Under the pieces are notes generated by a model. It was not told the DNA's origin. It was given only the letters and a program-made list of their open reading frames with translations, and searched no databases. A stretch of DNA of 64,000 nt from [Eubacterium] cellulosolvens LD2006 (GTDB lineage: Bacteria > Bacillota > Clostridia > Lachnospirales > Lachnospiraceae), in the NCBI RefSeq assembly GCF_000621585.1, contig NZ_KK211309.1:436244-500243 (forward strand), given 5' to 3'. Position 1 is the first letter of the stretch. Each line of letters starts with the position of its first letter. Positions 26,420 to 35,474 of the stretch are shown piece by piece. The translations under genes were made by a program, and so were the position numbers.

Positions 26420-27592
26420 ATGGTTTTTTCGGTATTGTATTTTGGATTATATCTGTTTTGTATGGTCATCGTTGGGATCATCTATGCGAATATTCTGATC
26501 AGCGGTGACAACCAGCTGGTGAAGGCGTGGTTTCGCAGGGCGCTTTTCGTTCAGTTCGTCTATCTGGCTGTCGCTATGATTCGGGGCTATCTGAACCTGA
26601 CCGGATGCGCCGGCCCGAGAGCTCTTCTGGTGGTTGAGATCGCGTATTCGGTGATTTTTGCGTCCGTGGTATTTACCTGGACGATCTCTCTCTGGCTTCG
26701 GATTCGCCCGGATATCACCAGAAGCTGTATGCACAATCTCGCGCTGCATATTCCGTGGCTCCTCGCCTGCATATTGCTGATCTCCTCGCCGTGGACAAAG
26801 GCTTTTTTCTATTTAGAAGACGGACGAATGCGCGAGGGTCAGCTGTACGGACTTCAGGTCCCGGCGATGCTGGTGGCGCAGAGTGTGATTATGATCGCGG
26901 CCTTCGCCATGCTCCGCTATATGGCGGCTTCGGCGGTCCGGCTGGAAATCATTCTCGCGGCAATCTATCCCGTACTGGCCACGGCGTCCAAATGGTTCGT
27001 GGAATACAGAGGGTATGATTACCTGCCTTCCGTCGGCGTTGTGATGATGATCGGCTGTCTGCACATGTATCTTCTGGAACTCTCGCATCTGGTTTCGGTT
27101 GATCCGCTCACCCGCGCAAACAACCGGAACAGACTGTACGATTATATTGCCTCCAGAAGAGAGCAGAATGTGCCGCTGTATCTTCTGATGATCGACGTAA
27201 ATCATTTCAAGGCGATCAACGACGAGTACGGCCACGTCGAGGGAGATGAGGCTCTGATCCGTGTCTCGAACGCACTTCGCCAGGCATGCCAGAATCTTCC
27301 GGGAAAACCGCTCATTTCCAGGTACGGAGGAGATGAATTTATTATAGCGGCAGAACTTGCGGATGACGCCGAGCGAGATGAGCTGATCAGCAGCATTCAT
27401 AAGAATCTGCAGTACTTCAACGAGTGGGCAGGCGTGGGATATAATCTCACCGTGTCGGTCGGTACGGCGAAAGTCGACGTGAATACAAAAGAAGTGAAAG
27501 AGCTGATCCGGAAGGCGGATCAGCGTCTGTATGAGCAAAAGAAAAGAACAGAACAGGATGGACAGAATGTCAGACAGAACAAGCACGCATAA
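26420..27592 (+). CDS. membrane diguanylate cyclase (GGDEF)
   Basis: 390 residues. About seven N-terminal hydrophobic helices (1-215) and a complete GGDEF domain: DPLTRANNRNRLYDYI, LMIDVNHFKAINDEYGHVEGD, and SRYGGDEFIIA. No RxxD inhibitory site before GGDEF. It is a paralogue in design of the protein at 12436. Start uncertain: ATG 26420 has GGAGG five bases away; GTG 26387 overlaps the galK stop (GTGA) and has GGGGGAGGA in good position, which would couple it to galK and add 11 residues. Confidence 0.92.
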   Translation: MVFSVLYFGLYLFCMVIVGIIYANILISGDNQLVKAWFRRALFVQFVYLAVAMIRGYLNLTGCAGPRALLVVEIAYSVIFASVVFTWTISLWLRIRPDITRSCMHNLALHIPWLLACILLISSPWTKAFFYLEDGRMREGQLYGLQVPAMLVAQSVIMIAAFAMLRYMAASAVRLEIILAAIYPVLATASKWFVEYRGYDYLPSVGVVMMIGCLHMYLLELSHLVSVDPLTRANNRNRLYDYIASRREQNVPLYLLMIDVNHFKAINDEYGHVEGDEALIRVSNALRQACQNLPGKPLISRYGGDEFIIAAELADDAERDELISSIHKNLQYFNEWAGVGYNLTVSVGTAKVDVNTKEVKELIRKADQRLYEQKKRTEQDGQNVRQNKHA

Positions 27593-28214
27593 AACAGTAT
27601 TTCCCAAGCCGGGCAATTTTCTGTATCCGGTTCCGGCGGTGATGGTGAGCTGCGCGGACGGGGAAGGAAAACCGAATATCATCACCGTTGCCTGGGCGGG
27701 GACGGTATGCTCCGATCCGCCGATGGTTTCGATTTCTGTGCGAAAATCCAGATATTCTTACGATCTTATCCGGAAGAGCGGAGTGTTTGTGATCAACCTC
27801 ACGACGAAGAAACTGACGCGCGCGGCGGATTATTGCGGAGTCCGATCCGGCCGCGATGTCGACAAATTCGCGGAGTGCCGTCTTCATGCCGTGGCGGCCG
27901 AAAAGGTGGGCGCGCCCCTGATCGAAGAATCTCCGGTCAACATCGAGTGCAGAGTGAAGCAGGTGATCGAGCTTGGGACGCACGACATGTTTCTCGCGGA
28001 GGTGGTCTGCGTGCAGGTGGACAGCGCGTACATTGACGAGTCCGGAAAGTTCCATATGGAAGATACCCATCTGACGGCCTATTCCCACGGGAAGTACTAT
28101 GAGCTCGGGAAAATGCTCGGTTCCTTCGGATATTCCGTGCGGAAGAAACCTGTAAAGAAGACGTCAAAACGCGGAGGGCAGACGAAAAATAAAAAAGTTA
28201 AAAAAACACGTTGA
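27567..28214 (+). CDS. flavin reductase-like (flavoredoxin-type) FMN-binding protein
   Basis: 215 residues with the FMN-binding split-barrel pattern: FPKPGNFLYPVPAVMVSC, PNIITVAWAGTVCSDPPMVSISVR, and FVINLTT, typical of flavoredoxin/flavin reductase family proteins. It ends in a very basic tail (KKTSKRGGQTKNKKVKKTR), unusual for the family. It overlaps the end of the preceding GGDEF gene by 26 bp. Starts at 27531 and 27558 are also in frame; AGGA eight bases before 27567 and the family N-terminus favour the latter. Substrate unknown. Confidence 0.85.
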   Translation: MSDRTSTHKTVFPKPGNFLYPVPAVMVSCADGEGKPNIITVAWAGTVCSDPPMVSISVRKSRYSYDLIRKSGVFVINLTTKKLTRAADYCGVRSGRDVDKFAECRLHAVAAEKVGAPLIEESPVNIECRVKQVIELGTHDMFLAEVVCVQVDSAYIDESGKFHMEDTHLTAYSHGKYYELGKMLGSFGYSVRKKPVKKTSKRGGQTKNKKVKKTR

Positions 28215-28239
28215 CAAAGAGAGGGACGTCTGATATTAT
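28211..28239 (+). promoter_or_regulatory. promoter of tRNA-Leu
   Basis: TTGACA (overlapping the preceding stop codon), 17-bp spacer, TATTAT; tRNA starts 48 bp downstream. Confidence 0.8.
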
Positions 28240-28286
28240 AATCATCGTTGCGAGGCACACAAAGCCTTGTAAGTGAATAACGAGAT

Positions 28287-28370
28287 GCAGGAATGGCGGA
28301 ATTGGTAGACGCGCAGGCTTCAGGTGCCTGTGGTAGCAATACTGTGCGGGTTCAAGTCCCGCTTCCTGCA
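28287..28370 (+). tRNA. tRNA-Leu (CAG)
   Basis: 84-nt class II tRNA. Acceptor GCAGGAA/TTCCTGC, anticodon arm CAGGC-TTCAGGT-GCCTG with anticodon CAG, long variable arm, T-arm GCGGGTTCAAGTCCCGC. Discriminator A; CCA not encoded. Confidence 0.97.
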
Positions 28371-28457
28371 CTTTCTTTTTGCCCAAATTAAGGAAGTCAA
28401 GGGGACAGGAAATGCTGATTCGGAAATTAGGAACGCCAGCTGAAGAATGATACGCAG

Positions 28458-28500
28458 GGACCACAGGAACACGGTGACGTGTTCCCGTGGTCCTTTTCTT
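28458..28500 (+). terminator. intrinsic terminator
   Basis: Stem GGACCAC-GGAACACG/CGTGTTCC-GTGGTCC with one internal mismatch, then TTTTCTTT. It is followed without a gap by repeat R4. Confidence 0.85.
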
Positions 28501-28600
28501 TGTGTTATAGGAAATTCCTTCGGAATTCCCATAACACAAAACGCTCCGCGGGATGCGCACCCGCGCTCGGCGCTCCACTCCGCGGTTCGCGGCATGGATT
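28500..28600 (+). repeat. dispersed hairpin repeat, copy R4 (short body)
   Basis: Leader hairpin 28501-28538 TGTGTTAT/ATAACACA with GGAAATTCC/GGAATTCCC, then AACGCTCCGCGGGATGCGCA as in R3a. The remaining body is shorter, with a CCGCG/CGCGG hairpin, and ends near a TTTTTTT at 28600. Confidence 0.8.
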
Positions 28601-28635
28601 TTTTTAGAGGGAAAAAGAAGGTATGGTAGTTATTT

Positions 28636-28667
28636 GGTATATACCACAGTTGCGGCTGTGTTATAAT
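28636..28667 (+). promoter_or_regulatory. palindrome-rich promoter region of carAB
   Basis: A perfect 10-bp palindrome GGTATATACC (28636-28645) is joined to CACAG/CTGTG (28646-28660) and a TATAAT -10 box (28662-28667); the -35 is poor. An activator or repressor site is possible. Confidence 0.4.
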
Positions 28668-28714
28668 AACCAGGATGTGGCACTATAGTTTTACTTTGCA
28701 AAAGGAGCACAAAT

Positions 28715-29872
28715 ATGAAAGCATATTTGATTCTTGAAGATGGACATGTGTTTGAGGGAACCAGCATCGGGTCCAGACGAGAGGTCATCAGTGAGATTGT
28801 ATTTAATACTTCCATGACAGGCTATGAGGAAGTATTGACCGATCCGTCCTATTCCGGACAGGCGGTATGTATGACATATCCGCTGATCGGAAACTACGGC
28901 ATTCACTATAAAGATCAGGAGTCTCTGAGACCGTATATGGACGGCTTTATCGTTCATGAGCTCTCCCGTATGCCCAGCAACTTCCGCTCAGAGGATACAA
29001 TTCAGAACTTCTTGAAGAGATACAACATCCCGGGTGTGGCGGGAATTGACACCCGTGCTCTCACCAAGATCCTCCGTGAATCCGGAACGATGAACGGCAT
29101 GATCACCACAGATGAGAACTACAGTCTGGAGGAAGTCCTTCCGAGAATCAAAGCATATAAGACCGGCTGTGAGGTGGAAGAAGTTACCTGCACAGAGATC
29201 GAATACTGGCCGGCGACGGATACCGCTGTCGGCGGCGTGACAAGCCCAGCATACGCGGACACAGATCCGTCCGCTCCGATCCGGGGAACCGTGACAGGCA
29301 GAAAATACAAAGTCGCTGTCATGGATTTCGGCGTGAAGTACAACATCATCCGATCGCTGAACCAGCGCGGCTGTGATGTCACCGTTTATCCGGCGTGGAC
29401 AACGGCGGAAGAAGTGCTCGCCGGAAATCCGGACGGCATTATGCTGACAAACGGACCGGGAGACCCGCAGGACTGCCCGAATGAGATCCGCGAGGTGCGC
29501 AAGCTCTACGACTCCGATGTGCCGATCTACGCGATCTGCATGGGACATCAGCTGATGGCTCTGGCCACCGGTTCTTCCACCAAGAAGATGAAATACGGAC
29601 ACCGCGGAGGCAATCATCCGGTAAAAGATCTGGAGACCGGCCGCGTGTATATTACGGCGCAGAACCACGGCTACGTTGTGGATACCGATACGGTGGATCC
29701 GAAGGTTGCGGTACCGGCGTATGTAAATGTAAATGACAACACGAATGAGGGACTGAAATACGTGGGGAAAAACATCTATACGACACAGTTCCACCCGGAG
29801 GCGTGCCCGGGGCCGCAGGATTGCGCGTATTTGTTTGACAAGTTTATCAGTATGATGGGAGGTAAGCAGTAA
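28715..29872 (+). CDS. carA: carbamoyl phosphate synthase small subunit
   Basis: 385 residues. The N-terminal CPSase small-chain domain (LILEDGHVFEG, FNTSMTGYEEVLTDPSY) is followed by a class I glutaminase domain: nucleophile Cys in IYAICMGHQ, and His/Glu in TTQFHPEACPGP. It releases ammonia from glutamine for CarB in arginine and pyrimidine synthesis. The stop overlaps the carB start by one base (TAATG). No pyr-type attenuator was recognised upstream. Confidence 0.97.
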   Translation: MKAYLILEDGHVFEGTSIGSRREVISEIVFNTSMTGYEEVLTDPSYSGQAVCMTYPLIGNYGIHYKDQESLRPYMDGFIVHELSRMPSNFRSEDTIQNFLKRYNIPGVAGIDTRALTKILRESGTMNGMITTDENYSLEEVLPRIKAYKTGCEVEEVTCTEIEYWPATDTAVGGVTSPAYADTDPSAPIRGTVTGRKYKVAVMDFGVKYNIIRSLNQRGCDVTVYPAWTTAEEVLAGNPDGIMLTNGPGDPQDCPNEIREVRKLYDSDVPIYAICMGHQLMALATGSSTKKMKYGHRGGNHPVKDLETGRVYITAQNHGYVVDTDTVDPKVAVPAYVNVNDNTNEGLKYVGKNIYTTQFHPEACPGPQDCAYLFDKFISMMGGKQ

Positions 29873-32800
29873 TGTCCAGAGATATGTCCATAAAGAAGGT
29901 TCTCGTGATCGGTTCCGGACCGATCGTCATCGGACAGGCTGCGGAGTTCGACTATGCGGGTACACAGTGCTGCCGCTCGCTCAAGGAAGAGGGAATTGAA
30001 GTCGTTCTTCTGAACTCCAACCCGGCGACCATCATGACGGACGGCGATATCGCGGACCGCGTCTACATCGAGCCGCTGACCGTTGAGGTTGTTCAGCAGC
30101 TCATCATCAAAGAAAAACCGGATAGTATTCTCCCGACCATGGGAGGACAGGCCGGTCTGAATCTTGCCATGGAGTTGGATGACAACGGTTTCCTCGCGGA
30201 GCACAATGTCCGCCTGATCGGTACGACGGCGCTCACGATCAAAAAAGCCGAGGACCGTCAGATGTTCAAGGACACCATGGAGAAGATCGGCGAGCCGGTT
30301 GCGGCTTCCGAGGTCGTACACAGCATCGAGCACGGCCAGCGTTTTGCCGAGAAGATCGGATATCCGGTCGTGCTCCGTCCGGCTTACACCCTCGGCGGAA
30401 GCGGCGGCGGAATCGCCCACAACCAGGAGGAGCTGGTTGAGATTCTCTCGAACGGACTCAGACTCTCCCGTGTACACGAGGTTCTCGTCGAGCGCTACAT
30501 CGGCGGATGGAAGGAGATCGAGTACGAGGTAATGCGTGACGGCGCGGGCAACGTCATCACGGTCTGCAACATGGAGAACCTGGATCCGGTCGGCGTGCAC
30601 ACCGGTGACTCCATTGTCGTCGCTCCGTCCCAGACCCTTGGAGACAAGGAGTATCAGATGCTCCGTACCTCCGCGCTGAACATCATCACAGAACTGGGAA
30701 TTACCGGAGGCTGTAACGTACAGTACGCCCTGAAGCCGGACAGCTTCGAGTATTGTGTCATCGAGGTTAACCCCCGTGTGAGCCGTTCCTCCGCCCTTGC
30801 TTCCAAGGCGACCGGTTACCCGATTGCCAAGGTTGCGGCGAAGATCGCCCTCGGATACACCCTGGACGAGATTCCGAACGCCATCACAAGAAAAACATTC
30901 GCAAGTTTCGAGCCGATGCTGGACTACTGCGTAGTCAAGATCCCGAGACTTCCTTTCGATAAATTCATCACGGCAAAGAGAACGCTCACCACGCAGATGA
31001 AGGCGACCGGTGAGGTTATGAGTATCTGCAACAACTTTGAGGGAGCTTTGATGAAGGCACTTCGTTCCCTCGAGCAGCATGTGGATTCTCTGATGAGTTA
31101 TGATTTTTCCGATCTCTCCGACGAGAAGCTTCTGCATGACCTGACGATCGTGGATGACATGAGAATCTGGAGAGTGGCCGAGGCAGTACGAAGAGGTGTG
31201 AGCTACGAGAAGATCAACGAGATCACGAAAATCGATATGTGGTTCGTGGACAAGATCGCCCGTCTCACCGAGATGGAGAAGACCTTAAGAGAGTGCGAGC
31301 TGACCGAAGAGATTCTCCGAGAGGCAAAACGCATGGAGTATCCGGACTATCTGATCGCGGAGCTGAACGGAAAGCTGAGCGAGCAGGAAGTCAGGGAGCT
31401 TCGCAAAAAATACAAGATCACCGCTGCATACAAGATGGTAGATACCTGTGCCGCCGAGTTCGCGGCCGAGACCCCGTACTTCTATTCTGTTTACGGCGGA
31501 GAGAACGAGGCCTGCGAGACAAAGGACAAGAAGAAGGTTCTGGTTCTCGGATCCGGCCCGATCCGTATCGGTCAGGGAATCGAGTTCGACTTCTGTTCGG
31601 TTCACGCCACATGGGCGTTCGCGAGAGAAGGCTATGAGACCATCATCATCAACAACAACCCGGAGACGGTATCCACAGACTTTGATATCGCCGACAAGCT
31701 CTACTTCGAGCCGCTGACACCGGAAGATGTTGAGAATATCGTCAATGTTGAGCATCCGGACGGAGCTGTCGTTCAGTTCGGCGGTCAGACAGCCATCAAG
31801 CTGACAGAGGCTCTGATGAAGATGGGCGTTCCGATTCTCGGAACCTCCGCGGAGGACGTCGACGCGGCCGAGGACCGTGAGCTCTTCGATCAGATCCTTC
31901 GCAGGACAGAGATCCCGCGCGCTGCTGGACGCACCGTTTTCACTGCTGAGGAAGGTGTGGAAGTTGCCAACGAGCTCGGCTATCCGGTGCTTGTCCGTCC
32001 GTCCTACGTACTCGGTGGACAGGGTATGCAGATTGCCATCAACGATGAGGATATCACGAAGTACATCAACGTCATCAACCGCTACACCCAGGATCATCCG
32101 ATCCTTGTAGATAAATATCTGGAGGGAACCGAGATCGAGGTAGACGCTGTCTGCGACGGCGAGGACATCCTGATTCCGGGAATCATGCAGCACATCGAGC
32201 GTGCCGGCATCCACTCCGGAGACTCCATCTCCGTCTATCCGGCAAAGGATCTCACCGATGAGATCAAGAAGAAAATTGAGACCGACACGAAGAAGCTCGC
32301 GAACGCCCTTCACGTGCTGGGTATGATCAATATTCAGTTCATCGTATACAAGGACGAGGTATACGTCATCGAGGTAAACCCGAGATCTTCCCGTACGGTT
32401 CCGTACATCAGCAAGGTAACGGGAATACCGATTGTTCCGCTGGCTGCTCAGTGTATCATGGGACACAAGATCAAAGACCTCGGCTACGAGCCGGGACTTC
32501 AGAAGGAAGCGGACTACATGGCAATCAAGATGCCGGTATTCTCCTTTGAAAAAATCCGCGACGCGGATGTAAGCCTCGGACCGGAGATGAAATCGACCGG
32601 AGAGTGTCTCGGAATCGCGAAGACCTTCAATGAGGCGCTTTACAAGGCGTTCCTCGGCGCAGGTGTTCATCTGCCGATGCACAAGAATATGATCGTAACG
32701 GTAAGAGACAGCGAGAAGGAGGAGATCGCCCCGATCATCAAGCGCTTCGAGAATCTCGGCTATCACATCTTCTCCACGAGAGGAACCGCCAACTATCTCA

Positions 32801-33090
32801 GAGAAAAAGGCGTTCACGCCGTTCCGGTCAACAAGATCGAGCAGCCGAGCCCGAACCTCATGGATCTGATTCTCGGACACAAGATCGATCTTGTCATCGA
32901 TATTCCGGAGCAGGGCGCGGAGCACTCGCGCGACGGTTTCGTGATCCGACGAAACGCCATCGAGACCGGCGTCAACGTCATCACCGCTGTCGACACAGCG
33001 AATGCCCTGGCAACTTCTCTGGAGAACACAGATATTCAGAAACTGGAACTTATTGACATTGCTACGATTGCGAAACGCGGCAATCTGTAA
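29872..33090 (+). CDS. carB: carbamoyl phosphate synthase large subunit
   Basis: 1072 residues, full length. Two homologous ATP-grasp halves: the first begins KKVLVIGSGPIVIGQAAEFD, the second (about residue 558) KKVLVLGSGPIRIGQGIEFD; both carry the R-P-Y-LGG type glycine loops and EVNPR catalytic motifs. The C-terminal MGS-like allosteric domain (about 935-1072) includes FSTRGTANYL. It makes carbamoyl phosphate from bicarbonate, ammonia and two ATP. The 3' end is 9 bp from uppP. Confidence 0.98.
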   Translation: MSRDMSIKKVLVIGSGPIVIGQAAEFDYAGTQCCRSLKEEGIEVVLLNSNPATIMTDGDIADRVYIEPLTVEVVQQLIIKEKPDSILPTMGGQAGLNLAMELDDNGFLAEHNVRLIGTTALTIKKAEDRQMFKDTMEKIGEPVAASEVVHSIEHGQRFAEKIGYPVVLRPAYTLGGSGGGIAHNQEELVEILSNGLRLSRVHEVLVERYIGGWKEIEYEVMRDGAGNVITVCNMENLDPVGVHTGDSIVVAPSQTLGDKEYQMLRTSALNIITELGITGGCNVQYALKPDSFEYCVIEVNPRVSRSSALASKATGYPIAKVAAKIALGYTLDEIPNAITRKTFASFEPMLDYCVVKIPRLPFDKFITAKRTLTTQMKATGEVMSICNNFEGALMKALRSLEQHVDSLMSYDFSDLSDEKLLHDLTIVDDMRIWRVAEAVRRGVSYEKINEITKIDMWFVDKIARLTEMEKTLRECELTEEILREAKRMEYPDYLIAELNGKLSEQEVRELRKKYKITAAYKMVDTCAAEFAAETPYFYSVYGGENEACETKDKKKVLVLGSGPIRIGQGIEFDFCSVHATWAFAREGYETIIINNNPETVSTDFDIADKLYFEPLTPEDVENIVNVEHPDGAVVQFGGQTAIKLTEALMKMGVPILGTSAEDVDAAEDRELFDQILRRTEIPRAAGRTVFTAEEGVEVANELGYPVLVRPSYVLGGQGMQIAINDEDITKYINVINRYTQDHPILVDKYLEGTEIEVDAVCDGEDILIPGIMQHIERAGIHSGDSISVYPAKDLTDEIKKKIETDTKKLANALHVLGMINIQFIVYKDEVYVIEVNPRSSRTVPYISKVTGIPIVPLAAQCIMGHKIKDLGYEPGLQKEADYMAIKMPVFSFEKIRDADVSLGPEMKSTGECLGIAKTFNEALYKAFLGAGVHLPMHKNMIVTVRDSEKEEIAPIIKRFENLGYHIFSTRGTANYLREKGVHAVPVNKIEQPSPNLMDLILGHKIDLVIDIPEQGAEHSRDGFVIRRNAIETGVNVITAVDTANALATSLENTDIQKLELIDIATIAKRGNL

Positions 33091-33099
33091 AACGGGATT

Positions 33100-34005
33100 A
33101 TGATACTGAATATTATCAAGACGATCATCCTCGGAATTGTCGAGGGAATTACGGAGTGGCTTCCGGTCAGCAGCACCGGACACCTGATTCTCGTAAACAG
33201 CATTATGAAGCTGGAGATGAGCCGTGAATTTGTCGAGATGTTCGACGTCGTGGTTCAGCTCGGAGCGATTCTCGCGGTTGTCGTCATCTACTTCAAAAAA
33301 CTCTGGCCGTTTCGCATGAAAGGCGAGGCGGCTGTGAAGAGCCAGTTTGCGCATGTGCAGACCGACGGTGCGGGCGCGCGCTTTCAGAAGTTCGCCGACA
33401 GACATCTCTACATGGACAAGGTGGTCATGTGGCTCAAGATTCTGGTGTCTGTCATTCCGGCGATTCTCATCGGACTGCCGCTGGACGACTGGCTCGACGA
33501 ACATCTGTACAACGCGACGGTTGTTGCGCTGATGCTGATCCTCTACGGCGTGTTCTTTATCCTGATTGAGAACCGGAACAAAGGGCGGAAGCCGAGAGTC
33601 GACCGTCTCCGGAAGATCACGATGAAAGACGCTCTGATCATCGGACTGTTTCAGTGTCTCGCGATGATACCGGGAACCTCGAGATCCGGCGCGACGATCA
33701 TCGGCGGGATTCTGATCGGTATGTCGAGGACGGTTGCGGCTGAGTACACCTTCTATCTCGCGATTCCGACCATGTTCGGCGCGTCCGCACTGAAACTGCT
33801 GAAATTTATCAAGAACGGAGGAGGCTTCGGAGGGGAGGAGATTCTGGTTCTTGCCATCGGAATGACGGTTGCCTTTGCGGTTTCCGTTTTTACGATCAAG
33901 TTCCTGATGAACTACATCCGGAAACACGATTTCAAAGTGTTCGGCTGGTACCGGATCGCGCTCGGCGCGCTGGTGCTTGTCTTCGGACTGGCGCATCTGA
34001 TCTGA
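33100..34005 (+). CDS. uppP: undecaprenyl-diphosphatase (BacA/UppP)
   Basis: 301-residue membrane protein with both BacA motifs: GIVEGITEWLPVSSTGHLIL near the N-terminus and PGTSRSGATIIGGI near residue 190. It recycles undecaprenyl pyrophosphate, the lipid carrier of cell-wall synthesis, and can confer bacitracin resistance. It starts 9 bp after carB, so it may share transcripts with carAB; a loop with many charged residues (about 70-110) is longer than in E. coli. Confidence 0.96.
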   Translation: MILNIIKTIILGIVEGITEWLPVSSTGHLILVNSIMKLEMSREFVEMFDVVVQLGAILAVVVIYFKKLWPFRMKGEAAVKSQFAHVQTDGAGARFQKFADRHLYMDKVVMWLKILVSVIPAILIGLPLDDWLDEHLYNATVVALMLILYGVFFILIENRNKGRKPRVDRLRKITMKDALIIGLFQCLAMIPGTSRSGATIIGGILIGMSRTVAAEYTFYLAIPTMFGASALKLLKFIKNGGGFGGEEILVLAIGMTVAFAVSVFTIKFLMNYIRKHDFKVFGWYRIALGALVLVFGLAHLI

Positions 34006-34068
34006 CGCGTCCGGCCGTGACCGGCAGAGGATTAAAAAAGTTAGAATACATGCATTTGGGGGACAGTA

Positions 34069-34548
34069 ATGTTAACAAAATACATCATCACTTTTCTTGT
34101 CTCAATGGTTCCGATCATTGAACTTCGAGGAGCGATCCCGATTGCGGTCGGCATCGATGTTCCGCTTCTTCACGCGTATATCATCGCGGTGATCGGAAAT
34201 ATGATTCCGGTTCCGTTCATTTACTTTTTTGCAAGAAAGCTACTCGTTTGGGGCGCGGATAAAAAACTGATCGGACCGTTCTTTTCCTTCTGCCTGGAAA
34301 AAGGAGAGAAGGGCGGACAGAAACTGAAGTTTTCGACAAAGGGAGGCCTCTTCGTGGCGCTCACCCTCTTCGTCGGCATCCCGCTTCCGGGAACCGGGGC
34401 GTGGACGGGAACACTTGCGGCGAGCATCCTGGACATGGGCTTCAAGAAGAGTGTCATCGCTGTTATGATCGGCGTGCTTCTGGCGGGCGTGATCATGGGA
34501 CTTGCCTCGGCCGGTATTTTCGGTGCGGCCGGCGCGCTGTTGTCCTGA
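34069..34548 (+). CDS. COG2426-type small multidrug export protein
   Basis: 159-residue, four- or five-helix membrane protein. IIELRGAIPIAVG near residue 16 and GIPLPGTGAWTGTLAA near 105 are family marks of the putative small multidrug export group (distant DedA-like). The two inverted-repeat halves suggest re-entrant loops. Real substrate unknown; a lipid-related role is as likely as drug export. RBS GGGGGA. It sits between uppP and pspA, a cell-envelope context. Confidence 0.85.
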   Translation: MLTKYIITFLVSMVPIIELRGAIPIAVGIDVPLLHAYIIAVIGNMIPVPFIYFFARKLLVWGADKKLIGPFFSFCLEKGEKGGQKLKFSTKGGLFVALTLFVGIPLPGTGAWTGTLAASILDMGFKKSVIAVMIGVLLAGVIMGLASAGIFGAAGALLS

Positions 34549-34664
34549 AAAGCCGGATTATACCGGAAGGTTTCTGTGACAGCGGGGAATGCTGCAAAGA
34601 GGCGGTAAAAGAAAAGAGACTGCGGCCGCCGGCAGAAAACGGCCTTACGGTACTGTAAAATTTA

Positions 34665-34708
34665 GTGACAATTTGCGGAAAGCATCCTATAATATTATAG
34701 GATGCTTT
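34665..34708 (+). promoter_or_regulatory. pspA promoter with perfect 30-bp palindrome
   Basis: GTGACA (34665-34670), 17-bp spacer, TATAAT (34688-34693). The perfect palindrome AAAGCATCCTATAAT joined to its reverse complement (34679-34708) covers the spacer end, the -10 box and the start region. It could be an operator; as RNA it would be a hairpin followed by only CTATG, so a terminator is less likely. Confidence 0.65.
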
Positions 34709-34767
34709 CTATGTATTTATGTATTCATTATTGAACTAAATAATGTAAGCAAATTGGAGGAGAAAAC

Positions 34768-35460
34768 ATGGCAGGTATTTTGAAGAGATTCAAGGATATT
34801 ATGGCGGCAAATATCAATGCTTTACTTGATAAAGCAGAGGATCCGGAGAAGATGATCGATCAGTATCTCAGAGATATGCAGGATGATCTCGGTCAGGTAA
34901 AGGCTGAGACAGCATCTGTGATGGCACAGGCCGAGAGAGCAAAGAGAGAGCTGACCGAGTGCGACGAGGAAATTGCAAAGATGCAGAGCTACGCTGAGAA
35001 GGCACTTCTTGCCGGAAATGAGAGCGATGCCAAACAGTTCCTTACCAAAAAGGGCGAGCTTGTAAAAGCGCGCGAGACAAAACAGCAGATGGCTGACGCA
35101 ACGGCTGACAGCGCCGCAAGAATGCGTCAGATGCATGATAAACTGACAAAGGATATTGCTACGCTCAATGAGCGCAAAGCATCCATCAAGTCCAAAGTTG
35201 CCGCGGCAAAGACACAGCAGAAGATCAACGAGCTCAACGAGCATGTCGGCGGCATGAATATCACGGACGGTGTCAGCGCGTTTGACCGCATGGAGGCAAA
35301 GGCAAACCAGATGCTCGACGAGGCGAATGCGAGAGCGGAGCTGAACAGAAGCTCCGAGGCGACAGCGTCGATTGAGGATCTCGAGACCAAATACGATCAG
35401 GGAAGCAGTGCTGACGTCGACGCCGAACTTGCCGCAATGAAGGCAAAACTCGGACTCTAA
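34768..35460 (+). CDS. pspA: PspA/IM30 family phage-shock protein
   Basis: 230 residues, almost entirely helical coiled coil: amphipathic N-terminus (MAGILKRFKDIMAANINALLDKAEDPEKMI), typical QYLRDMQDDL, and a C-terminal DxELAAMKAKLGL end. PspA proteins bind stressed membranes and form ESCRT-III-like assemblies. RBS GGAGGAG. The SPFH partner starts 14 bp downstream. Its promoter carries a large palindrome. The TPM and zinc-ribbon partners known from Bacillus are at 9301-11253. Confidence 0.95.
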   Translation: MAGILKRFKDIMAANINALLDKAEDPEKMIDQYLRDMQDDLGQVKAETASVMAQAERAKRELTECDEEIAKMQSYAEKALLAGNESDAKQFLTKKGELVKARETKQQMADATADSAARMRQMHDKLTKDIATLNERKASIKSKVAAAKTQQKINELNEHVGGMNITDGVSAFDRMEAKANQMLDEANARAELNRSSEATASIEDLETKYDQGSSADVDAELAAMKAKLGL

Positions 35461-35474
35461 AGTGAGGTCGTTCT

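Noticed and set aside
31285-33996. 903-residue open frame on the - strand opposite carB and uppP
   Set aside because: It is the antisense shadow of strongly biased codons in carB/uppP; it has no ribosome binding site and no recognisable domain. The same holds for the long - strand frames at 22615-24924, 18248-19510, 19696-21012 and 29776-31137.
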